This document shows, in pieces, positions 6,393 through 12,916 of a DNA stretch of 13,582 nucleotides. A program made the position numbers and the translations under genes. Within the stretch, counting starts at the first letter, position 1. Every line of letters starts with the position of its first letter. The notes beneath the pieces are model-generated. The model saw nothing but the letters and a program-made list of their open reading frames with translations, made no database searches and was not told where the DNA came from. Source of the DNA: Thioalkalivibrio sp. (GTDB lineage: Bacteria; Pseudomonadota; Gammaproteobacteria; Ectothiorhodospirales; Ectothiorhodospiraceae); contig JAGTVE010000151.1 of assembly GCA_018224485.1 (NCBI GenBank), positions 1 through 13,582 of the forward strand, read 5' to 3'.

Positions 6393-8060
6393 CTACGACG
6401 CCAGCCGCTTGTACTTCATCCGGTGCGGCTGGTCGGCGGCGTCGCCGAGTCGCTGATGGCGGTCCGCCTCGTACTCCTGGTAGTTTCCGTCGAAGAACAC
6501 CACGCTGCCGTCCTCCTCGAAGGCGAGGATGTGCGTCGCGATGCGGTCCAGAAACCAGCGGTCGTGCGAGATCACGATCGCCGAACCGGGAAAGTCCAGC
6601 AGCGACTCCTCCAGCGCCCGGAGCGTCTCCACGTCCAGGTCGTTGGTCGGCTCGTCCAGAAGGAGCAGGTTGCCGCCGCTTTTCAGCACCTTGGCCAGGT
6701 GCACCCGGTTGCGTTCGCCGCCGGACAGGTCCTTCATCCGCTTCTGCTGATCGGAACCCTTGAAGTTGAACCGCCCCACGTAGGCGCGAGAGGGCATCTG
6801 AAAGTTGCCGACCTGCACCACGTCCTGGCCGTTGGAGATCTCCTCCCAGACACTCTTCTCGTCCGCCAGCGCGTCGCGGCTCTGGTCGACATACGCGATC
6901 TGCACCGTGTCACCGACGTTGATGCTTCCTCCGTCGGGCCGTTCCTGCCCGGTGATCATGCGGAACAGCGTGGTCTTGCCGACCCCGTTCGGCCCGATCA
7001 CGCCGACGATGCCCCCGCGCGGTACACCGAAGGACAGCCCCTGGTACAGCATCCGATCCCCGTAGGTCTTGCTCAGGTTCTCGGCCTCCAGCACCACGTC
7101 GCCGAGTCGCGGACCCGGCGGAATGTAGAGCTCCTTGGTTTCCGAGCGCCGCTGGTAGTCGCTGGAGGCCAGTTCCTCGAAGCGCTTCAGGCGCGCCTTG
7201 CTCTTTGCCGTGCGGCCCTTCGGGTTGCTGCGCACCCACTCGAGTTCGGACTCCATTGCCCGAACGCGCGCCTGCTCAGCCTTTTCTTCCTGCGCCAGAC
7301 GCTTCTCCTTCTGCTCGAGCCAGGACGAGTAATTGCCCTGCCATGGAATACCCTGCCCGCGGTCGAGCTCCAGGATCCAACCGGCGACGTTGTCCAGGAA
7401 ATAGCGGTCGTGGGTCACCGCGACCACGATGCCGGGGAACTCCTTCAGGAAGTGCTCCAGCCAGGCGACGCTCTCGGCGTCCAGGTGGTTGGTGGGCTCG
7501 TCCAGGATCAGCATGTCCGGGCTCGAGAGCAGGAGCCGGCACAGTGCGACCCGGCGGCGCTCGCCACCGGACAGTGTCTCCACGTGCGCATCCCAGGCCG
7601 GCAGGCGCAGCGCGTCGGCGGCAACCTCCAGCCGGCGCTCGAGGTTGTGACCGTCGCTGGCCTGGATCAGGGACTCCAGTTCCGCCTGTTCTGCGGCCAG
7701 CTTGTCGAAATCGGCATCCGGCTCGGCGTAGGCCGCATAGACCTCGTCTAGGCGGGCGAGGGCCTGCTTGATCGGCTCGACGGCCTCCTCGACGTTGCCC
7801 CGCACATCCTTGCTGCCGTCGAGCTGCGGCTCCTGCGGAAGAAAGCCGACGTGGATGCCCGGCTGGGGACGCGCCTCTCCGATGATATCCTTGTCCAGTC
7901 CCGCCATGATCCGGAGCAGGGTCGACTTCCCGGCGCCGTTGTAGCCGAGCACGCCGATCTTCGCCCCTGGGAAGAAGTTGAGATGGATGTCCTTCAGAAT
8001 CTGCTTCTTCGGCGGGACGATCTTGCCTACGCCGTTCATGGTATAGATGTACTGCGCCAT
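6393..8060 (-). CDS. ettA: Energy-dependent translational throttle protein EttA (ABC-F ATPase)
   Basis: A 555-residue cytoplasmic ABC-F protein, the same length as E. coli EttA. That protein binds the ribosomal E site and gates the first peptide bond according to the ATP/ADP ratio. Two ABC cassettes are complete. The first has Walker A GYNGAGKST (39-47), signature LSGGE (163-167) and Walker B LILDEPTNHLD with catalytic E188. The second has GPNGVGKTT (356-364), LSGGE (445-449) and LLLLDEPTNDLD with E470. The P-site tRNA interaction linker lies between them (about 242-300: QGNYSSWLEQKEKRLAQEE and a basic stretch KGRTAKSKARLKRFEE). Start ATG 8058-8060 has AGAGG four bases upstream. It is a single-gene unit, convergent with hsp20 and divergent from the hydrolase. 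Confidence 0.97.
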   Translation of the reverse strand: MAQYIYTMNGVGKIVPPKKQILKDIHLNFFPGAKIGVLGYNGAGKSTLLRIMAGLDKDIIGEARPQPGIHVGFLPQEPQLDGSKDVRGNVEEAVEPIKQALARLDEVYAAYAEPDADFDKLAAEQAELESLIQASDGHNLERRLEVAADALRLPAWDAHVETLSGGERRRVALCRLLLSSPDMLILDEPTNHLDAESVAWLEHFLKEFPGIVVAVTHDRYFLDNVAGWILELDRGQGIPWQGNYSSWLEQKEKRLAQEEKAEQARVRAMESELEWVRSNPKGRTAKSKARLKRFEELASSDYQRRSETKELYIPPGPRLGDVVLEAENLSKTYGDRMLYQGLSFGVPRGGIVGVIGPNGVGKTTLFRMITGQERPDGGSINVGDTVQIAYVDQSRDALADEKSVWEEISNGQDVVQVGNFQMPSRAYVGRFNFKGSDQQKRMKDLSGGERNRVHLAKVLKSGGNLLLLDEPTNDLDVETLRALEESLLDFPGSAIVISHDRWFLDRIATHILAFEEDGSVVFFDGNYQEYEADRHQRLGDAADQPHRMKYKRLAS

Positions 8061-8189
8061 GGAACCTCTTTCGTTATTGCCTGCAAAGGGTGATCTCGAC
8101 GCGAGACTCTACCATGAGTTCCCGATGAAATTATCCTGGGGCTGAAGCGTCTACCCCGGGACCCCCGTTCGCAATCGAGGAGAATTACC

Positions 8190-9095
8190 ATGTCCCGGAA
8201 CCGCAAGCTGGCTCGTCCCTGGATCCTGGCCCTGCTGCTCTGCCTGCCGCTGGCTGGTCAGGCGGTGGAGCGCGTCACGCTGGAGCACAACGGACTGACG
8301 CTGGTCGGGCACCTGCAGTCGGTGGCCGACCCGGCAGACGGCGTGATCCTGATGCTGCACGGCACGCTCGCCCACGGTCGCATGGAGACGATGGCGTCGG
8401 TACAGGATCTCCTGGCCGATCAGGGCCTGAACTCGCTATCGGTGAATCTGAGCTACGGTGTCGACACCCGCGAGGGGATGTTCGAGTGTGACCGTCCGAT
8501 CACTCATGGCGTGCAGGATCACTTCCGCGAGCTGGACGCATGGATGGGCTGGTTGCAGTCCGAGGGTTTCGGGCCGGTGAGCCTGCTGGGACACTCGCGC
8601 GGCGGCAACCAGGTGGCGCGCTATGTGCAGGAATGGGTGTCTGACGATATCCGGGCACTGGTCCTGGTGGCCCCCTCGACCTATGAGCCGGATCGCGCGG
8701 CCGCGAGCTACGAGAGACAGTCCGAGATGCCGCTGATCGTGCGCCTGGACCAGGCGCGCGAACTGCTGCGGATGGGGCAGCAGGAAACCATGATGCAGGA
8801 TGTGCGCTTCCTGTACTGCGAGTCCCTGGACGTATCCCCGCAGGCCTTTCTCGGCTACTACGATCCGGCAGAGGGCCATGACACCCCGACCGTGATCGAA
8901 GGAATCGAGGTCCCGACGCTGGTGGTGATCGGATCGGAGGACGATGTGGTACCGGACCTTCCGGAGCGCATGGCCGCGCTCGAGGACGCGGATGCCGTGA
9001 GTACCACGACCATCGACGGGGCCGGTCACTTCTTCCGGGACTTCTTCGCGGACGACGCGGCGGATGCGGTCGCGGAGTTCGTCGAGCAGCGCTGA
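8190..9095 (+). CDS. Exported alpha/beta hydrolase
   Basis: A 301-residue protein with a signal peptide: basic MSRNRKLARP, hydrophobic core WILALLLCLPLAG, likely cleavage after AGQA (residue 25). It should act in the periplasm. The fold is an alpha/beta hydrolase: oxyanion-loop LHGTL (56-60), nucleophile elbow GHSRGG with S136, an acid in VIGSEDDVV (D251 or D252), and H280 in GAGH. Two cysteines (C100 in FECDRP, C210 in FLYCES) could form a disulfide. A lid-like stretch runs about 165-225. Substrate is unknown; esterase, lipase-like or peptidase-like activities are all possible. GAGGAG (8177-8182) lies 7 bases before ATG 8190. I see no clear promoter in the 129-bp gap to ettA. It has no partner gene on its strand. 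Confidence 0.85.
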   Translation: MSRNRKLARPWILALLLCLPLAGQAVERVTLEHNGLTLVGHLQSVADPADGVILMLHGTLAHGRMETMASVQDLLADQGLNSLSVNLSYGVDTREGMFECDRPITHGVQDHFRELDAWMGWLQSEGFGPVSLLGHSRGGNQVARYVQEWVSDDIRALVLVAPSTYEPDRAAASYERQSEMPLIVRLDQARELLRMGQQETMMQDVRFLYCESLDVSPQAFLGYYDPAEGHDTPTVIEGIEVPTLVVIGSEDDVVPDLPERMAALEDADAVSTTTIDGAGHFFRDFFADDAADAVAEFVEQR

Positions 9096-9167
9096 TCCCG
9101 CGAGGTCCGGACCCCAAAGCCGGCCTCTGTCCCCGGGCCGCGTTTAACCGTGAAAGTCGCGCACTCT

Positions 9168-9193
9168 CCCCTCTCCCGCTTGCGGGAGAGGGG
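9168..9193. repeat. Perfect 12-bp hairpin (CCCCTCTCCCGC type)
   Basis: CCCCTCTCCCGC (9168-9179), loop TT, GCGGGAGAGGGG (9182-9193): a perfect 12-bp stem 73 bp after the hydrolase stop. The word is a common intergenic repeat in gammaproteobacteria, usually followed by CCGGGGGTGAGGG as here. It could stabilise or end the hydrolase mRNA, although no U-tract follows. Confidence 0.8.
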
Positions 9194-9240
9194 CCGGGGG
9201 TGAGGGCCGGCGACGCAGCGCCGACCTGAGCATCCGGAGC

Positions 9241-9264
9241 CATCGCGGCCTAAGGCCGCTCCCA
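9241..9264 (-). repeat. REP palindrome (GGGAGCGGCC type), copy 1
   Basis: On the minus strand GTGGGAGCGGCC, then TTA, then GGCCGCGATG. GCGGCC (9245-9250) and GGCCGC (9254-9259) form a perfect stem. The GGGAGCGGC head and CGCGAT tail are the classic layout of REPs in pseudomonads and relatives. It is one of four related copies in the window. Confidence 0.75.
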
Positions 9265-9293
9265 CCCGGGGCCCGGTCAAGCACCCTGGACCG

Positions 9294-9314
9294 GCGCTGG
9301 CGCGCCTCCAGCGC
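9294..9314. repeat. 7-bp hairpin within the REP cluster
   Basis: GCGCTGG (9294-9300) and CCAGCGC (9308-9314) pair around a 7-base loop. It sits directly between REP copies 1 and 2, so the 248-bp gap 9096-9343 is largely made of foldable repeat DNA. Confidence 0.55.
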
Positions 9315-9340
9315 ATTCGCGAGCAGGCTCGCTCCCACGG
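9313..9340 (-). repeat. REP palindrome (GGGAGCGAGC type), copy 2
   Basis: On the minus strand GTGGGAGCGAGCC, then TG, then CTCGCGAATGC. GCGAGC (9319-9324) pairs with GCTCGC (9327-9332). It begins 3 bp downstream of the stop codon of the minus-strand VTT gene, where it could protect the 3' end of the operon mRNA. Same orientation as copy 1. Confidence 0.75.
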
Positions 9341-9343
9341 GCC

Positions 9344-10018
9344 TCAGGAATCGCCGCCTGCTGCTGCCCGTCGCTCCAGCCAGCGTCTTGCCACGCCGCC
9401 GAGCAGCAGCAGGCCGGCCAGCACAAACAACGGCAGTACCGTCGATGGCCGCAGCGTGTCCCCCGTCTCGATCGCCTCCACCGCGCCGTGAACCGCGGTC
9501 GCATAGGCGCCCCACTTCACGGTCAGGCCGAGCACCGCGGCCAGGAGGAAGTTCCTCAACGGCAGTTCCAGCACGCCGCCGGCATAGTTCACGAAGGAGT
9601 GCGGAAACCCGGGCAGGACCCGCAGTGCGGTCTGTGTGAGCAAGTCGCTGCGCTGCTCAAGAAGCGCAACAATGCGTTCGGCGTGCCTCCCGGGCGACCA
9701 GCGACGCCCGACGCGATGCGAAAACCGGTATGCGCCCAGTGCGCCCACCCCGCTGCCAATGACCAGCATGATCACGGACACCACGGGCGGATGAAACGGA
9801 GCGATCACCCACAGGATGAGGCTGCCCGGCAACGCGAAGGTGAACAGCACGGCCATCAGCACCACGACCGTGACGATCGCCATCGGAAGATCCGCAATGC
9901 GATCGCCCCACTGGAGCAGCTGTGTCAGCTCCCGGGTGTGCCACGAGGCGAGTAGCAGGCCGAGGATCACCAGGCTCCCGAGCAGGAGTCCGGCCCAGTG
10001 CCGCTGCAGCAGGGCCAC
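9344..10018 (-). CDS. VTT-domain (TVP38/TMEM64, DedA-related) inner-membrane protein
   Basis: About 224 residues if the start is GTG 10016-10018. Membrane helices lie near residues 9-25, 46-62, 80-98, 155-172 and 193-210. The VTT/SNARE-associated domain spans about 60-180: FALPGSLILWVIAP, then GSGVGALGAYRFSHRVGRRW, then LRVLPGFPHSFVNYAGGVLELP with NFLLAAVLGLTVKWGAYA after it. The key marks are the PGS and LPGFP loops, which in this superfamily form re-entrant helices. Relatives move or scramble lipids in some cases (DedA undecaprenyl phosphate flippases, eukaryotic TMEM41B); the bacterial TVP38/TMEM64 group is mostly uncharacterised. The start is uncertain: the frame runs open back into ackA, and a rare CTG (10046-10048) overlapping the ackA TGA is also possible. 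The close packing implies cotranscription with ackA. Confidence 0.8.
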   Translation of the reverse strand: MALLQRHWAGLLLGSLVILGLLLASWHTRELTQLLQWGDRIADLPMAIVTVVVLMAVLFTFALPGSLILWVIAPFHPPVVSVIMLVIGSGVGALGAYRFSHRVGRRWSPGRHAERIVALLEQRSDLLTQTALRVLPGFPHSFVNYAGGVLELPLRNFLLAAVLGLTVKWGAYATAVHGAVEAIETGDTLRPSTVLPLFVLAGLLLLGGVARRWLERRAAAGGDS

Positions 10019-10044
10019 GAGCCCTTGGGTCCAGGCACGTATTG

Positions 10045-11256
10045 TCAGGAGATCAACCCCGCTTCGTGCAGCAGGTCCAGGCCGTGCCGCGCGATCATGC
10101 GCTCCTCGTCCGTGGGGATCACCCATACGCCCACGCGGCTCTCCGGCCCGCTGACGTGCTCGGAGTGGTCCTCGTTGGCGCGGCCATCCAGCGCCACGCC
10201 CAGCCACCCGAGGGCCTCACAGATACGCGCGCGCACCGGTGCCGCGTGTTCGCCGATTCCGCCGGTGAACACGAGGTGATCCAGGCCGCCGAGCATCGCG
10301 GTCAGCGCGCCGATCTCCCGAACCGTGCGGTGCACGAAGACATCGACCGCCTCTGCCGCCGCGGGCGCCTCGCTGTCGAGCAGGGTGCGCATGTCCCCGC
10401 TGATGCCGGAGACGCCGAGGAGCCCGCTTTCCTCGTAGAGCAGGGTGCTGACCTTCCCGGCGCTCATGCCTTTTTCCTGCAGCAGGAAGAGTACGGCCCC
10501 CGGGTCCAGCGCGCCGCAGCGGGTGCTCATCGGCAGCCCGTCCAGGGCGGTGAACCCCATCGTCGTTGCCACGCTCTCGCCGTCTTGAAGGGCGGCGAGG
10601 CTGGCGCCGCTCCCCAGGTGGGCGATCACGGCACGGCCGGTGGCGTCGCGATCGAGCCGGTGGGCGAGCGCGCCGGCGATGAACTCGTAGGAGAGTCCGT
10701 GAAAGCCGTAGCGCATCACGCCCTCGTCGGCGAGGTGACGGGGCAGGGCCAACCGGCGTTCGATTCGTGACTGCGTGTGGTGAAACGCGGTGTCGAAGCA
10801 GGCGAACTGGAAGAGTTCGGGCCGGGACCTGGCGAGCGAATGGATCGGTGCGAGGTTATGCGGTTGGTGCAGCGGGGCAAGCGGCTCCAGGGCCTCCATT
10901 CGGTCCAGTATGTCGGGGGATACCCGCACCGGTCCGACGAAGTGCTGACCGCCGTGGACCACCCGGTGTCCGGCCGCAAGCAGACTCCGGCCCTCCAGGG
11001 CTTCATCGAGCCAGTCCATCAGGAAATCGAGCGCCTCCTCGTGGCCGAGGGCCTCACCTTCATCGCTGGGGTGCCGGTCCTCCACCACGTCGCCGGAGGC
11101 TTCCTCGACCAAGAAATGCGGCTTCGCGTCGAGGCCGGTGATCTGTCCCCGGAAATGGCGCGATGGATCCGTTCCACCGGAACCCGGGTCGATCTCGTAG
11201 AGCGCGAATTTCAGGCTGGACGAGCCGCTGTTCAGCACCAGCAGATCACCGGACAT
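10045..11256 (-). CDS. ackA: Acetate kinase family acyl-phosphate kinase
   Basis: A 403-residue ASKHA-fold kinase (family norm about 400) that transfers phosphate between an acyl-phosphate and ADP, giving a short-chain acid and ATP. Visible motifs: NSGSSSLKFALYE with N9, HRVVHGG with R98, CFDTAFH with D155, RYGFHGLSYE with H186, AHLGSGAS, the STRCGALDPG loop with R246, FTGGIGE and PTDEER near the end. These cover the known catalytic Asn, Asp and two Arg. ATG 11254-11256 has GGAGG (11263-11267, minus) six bases upstream. It follows the MaoC/phosphotransacylase gene by 256 bp containing a REP pair, and overlaps or abuts the VTT gene. Substrate may be acetate, propionate or butyrate; the partner gene leaves this open. 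Confidence 0.92.
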   Translation of the reverse strand: MSGDLLVLNSGSSSLKFALYEIDPGSGGTDPSRHFRGQITGLDAKPHFLVEEASGDVVEDRHPSDEGEALGHEEALDFLMDWLDEALEGRSLLAAGHRVVHGGQHFVGPVRVSPDILDRMEALEPLAPLHQPHNLAPIHSLARSRPELFQFACFDTAFHHTQSRIERRLALPRHLADEGVMRYGFHGLSYEFIAGALAHRLDRDATGRAVIAHLGSGASLAALQDGESVATTMGFTALDGLPMSTRCGALDPGAVLFLLQEKGMSAGKVSTLLYEESGLLGVSGISGDMRTLLDSEAPAAAEAVDVFVHRTVREIGALTAMLGGLDHLVFTGGIGEHAAPVRARICEALGWLGVALDGRANEDHSEHVSGPESRVGVWVIPTDEERMIARHGLDLLHEAGLIS

Positions 11257-11273
11257 CGCGATCCTCCGGTTGA

Positions 11274-11283
11274 TGAAATTTCA
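11274..11283. other. 10-bp palindrome upstream of ackA
   Basis: TGAAATTTCA is a perfect AT-rich palindrome 17 bp upstream of the ackA start, inside GC-rich DNA. It could be an operator half-site pair, or chance. I see no convincing promoter around it, and nothing else between it and the REP pair at 11406. Confidence 0.25.
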
Positions 11284-11405
11284 CAGAGTCGCCGGCGAGC
11301 GCGCTCCGTTTGAGTGCCTGTCTCTTGGGGGATCTCCTGGTTCCCATCTCACGGTCCTGAGTATGGAGAGATGCCTCCAGTGTATCGCATGGCCGCTCGG
11401 TGCCT

Positions 11406-11471
11406 GTAGGAGCGGCCTCTGGCCGCGATTGCTCGGCGCTTGGGATGATCGCGGCTGGAAGCCGCTCCCAC
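11406..11471. repeat. REPIN: two inverted GGGAGCGGCC-type REPs
   Basis: The left copy (11406-11430) reads GTAGGAGCGGCC, TCT, GGCCGCGATT on the + strand. The right copy (11445-11471) reads on the minus strand GTGGGAGCGGCTTCCAGCCG then CGATCATC. Each has its own stem, and the two copies are inverted with about 14 bases between them, so the whole 66 bp can also fold as one long cruciform. This is the usual REPIN layout mobilised by RAYT transposases (general knowledge). It lies in the ackA upstream gap, 42 bp after the MaoC/phosphotransacylase stop. Confidence 0.8.
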
Positions 11472-11512
11472 GCCAGCCGCTCATACGGCAGCTCCCACGG
11501 GAGTGGCTCCCT

Positions 11513-12913
11513 CTAGTTGTGGCGGCTCTGGTGCTCGGCGAGGAGGAGGGCGAGGGCGCAGGAGGCCATGCGGGTGATCGCATCGTCGGCGCGGCTGGTG
11601 AGCATGATCGGGACGCGGGCGCCGACGACCACGCCGGCGCCGGTGGCGTCGGCGAGGTGGGTCAGCTGCTTCATCAGCATGTTGGCGGCCTCCAGGTCCG
11701 GCGCCACCAGGATGTCGGCGCGGCCGGCGACCCTGGAATCAATGCCCTTGGTGCGGGCGGCGCTCTCCGAGATCGCGTTGTCGAAGGCCAGCGGTCCGTC
11801 GAGAATGCCGCCCTCGATCTGGTGCCGCTCCGCCATCTTGCAGAGGGCGGCGGCATCCAGTGTCGAGGCGAGCTTCGGGTTCACCGTCTCGACCGCCGAC
11901 AGGATGGCGACGCGCGGCTCCTTGATCTCGATCGCGTGGGCGAGTTCGATCGCGTTCCGGATGATGTCGGCCTTGTGCTCCAGTGACGGATAGATGTTGA
12001 TCGCGGCGTCGGTGATGAACAGCGGGCGCGGGTAGGTGGGCACGTCGAAGGCCATCACGTGGCTCATGCGGCGCTCGGTCCGCAGACCCTTTTCCTTGTG
12101 CAGCGTGGCGCGCAGCAGTTCGTCGGTGTGCAGGCTGCCCTTCATCAGGGCCCCGACCTCGCCCTTGCGGGCCAGCGCCACCGCACGCTCGGCGGCCTCG
12201 TGACTGTGCTTCGTGGAGACCAGCCGGAAGTCGGAGATGTCCACCTCCGCCTCCTCCGCGGCCTGCCGGATGCGATCCTCCGGCCCGACCAGGACCGGGA
12301 TGATCAGCTCCTTGCTGGCGGCCTGCAGCGCACCCTTCAGGGAGTTGGCATCGACCGGGTGCACGATGGCGGTGGGCAGGGGTTCCGGGCTCGAGGCGGC
12401 CTCCAGCAGTTCGTGCAGGTGGGCGCGTTCCGCCATGCGCACGTGCGGCATTACCGTGCGTGCACGCTTGACCTTGTCGGTGGGCGCAAGGACGTCCGCG
12501 TCCCCCTCGATGACCGTCTCGCCGTCCTGGTTCTGGCACAGGCAGTGAAAGCGGATGCGCTTCTTCGCGTCGTCCTTTTCGGTGGCCTCCACCGTGACGG
12601 TGAGTATGTCGCCGAGCACCACGGGGTTCTTGAAGCGCAGCGTTTGACCCAGGTAGATGGTGCCCGGTCCGGGCAATTCCGTGCCCAACAATGTCGAGAT
12701 CAGTGCACCACCCCACATGCCGTGGGCGATGATCTCCTGAAAACGGCTGCTCTTGGCGAAGTCCTCGTCCACATGCGCCGGATTCACGTCCCCGGACATC
12801 ACCGCGAACAGCTTCACGTCTTCCATGGTCAGCCGCCGCTCGAGCGTCGCGGTGTCGCCGACCTCGATCTCGTCGTAGGTCCGGTTCTCGATGTGGGCGT
12901 CGGAGGGAGGCAT
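11513..12913 (-). CDS. Fusion of MaoC-type (R)-enoyl-CoA hydratase and phosphate acyltransferase
   Basis: 466 residues. Residues about 10-150 form a MaoC hot-dog domain: SGDVNPAHVDEDFA holds the hydratase Asp and His (D42, H47), followed by IIAHGMWGGALIS and the strand YLGQTLRFKNPV. Residues about 170-466 are a phosphotransacetylase/phosphotransbutyrylase domain: PTAIVHPVD, GALMKGSLHTDELLRA, HVMAFDVP, LFITDAAINIYP, GILDGPLAFDNAIS, ADILVAPDLEAANML and GARVPIMLTSRAD. The first half hydrates enoyl-CoA to (R)-3-hydroxyacyl-CoA or the reverse; the second swaps CoA for phosphate. The same fusion is annotated in databases as bifunctional enoyl-CoA hydratase/phosphate acetyltransferase, but I know of no firm physiological role. 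ATG 12911-12913 begins 3 bp after the fabI-like stop. The ackA-type kinase follows on the same strand and would use the acyl-phosphate. Confidence 0.92.
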   Translation of the reverse strand: MPPSDAHIENRTYDEIEVGDTATLERRLTMEDVKLFAVMSGDVNPAHVDEDFAKSSRFQEIIAHGMWGGALISTLLGTELPGPGTIYLGQTLRFKNPVVLGDILTVTVEATEKDDAKKRIRFHCLCQNQDGETVIEGDADVLAPTDKVKRARTVMPHVRMAERAHLHELLEAASSPEPLPTAIVHPVDANSLKGALQAASKELIIPVLVGPEDRIRQAAEEAEVDISDFRLVSTKHSHEAAERAVALARKGEVGALMKGSLHTDELLRATLHKEKGLRTERRMSHVMAFDVPTYPRPLFITDAAINIYPSLEHKADIIRNAIELAHAIEIKEPRVAILSAVETVNPKLASTLDAAALCKMAERHQIEGGILDGPLAFDNAISESAARTKGIDSRVAGRADILVAPDLEAANMLMKQLTHLADATGAGVVVGARVPIMLTSRADDAITRMASCALALLLAEHQSRHN

Positions 12914-12916
12914 GGT

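Noticed and set aside
6363..7751. 462-codon + strand frame opposite ettA
   Set aside because: It mirrors codon structure of ettA, has no family motifs and begins inside the 40-bp hairpin repeat.
9104..9113. Palindrome GGTCCGGACC just after the hydrolase stop
   Set aside because: Short, no U-tract, and likely by chance in GC-rich DNA.
10019..10207. Upstream extension of the VTT gene to 10207
   Set aside because: It lies inside ackA in another frame, is rich in Arg/Gly/Pro and lacks membrane or family character.
11499..11511. Hairpin GGGAG-TGG-CTCCC at the stop of the MaoC fusion
   Set aside because: Only five pairs and no U-tract on either strand, so not a convincing terminator; it may be a degraded REP remnant.
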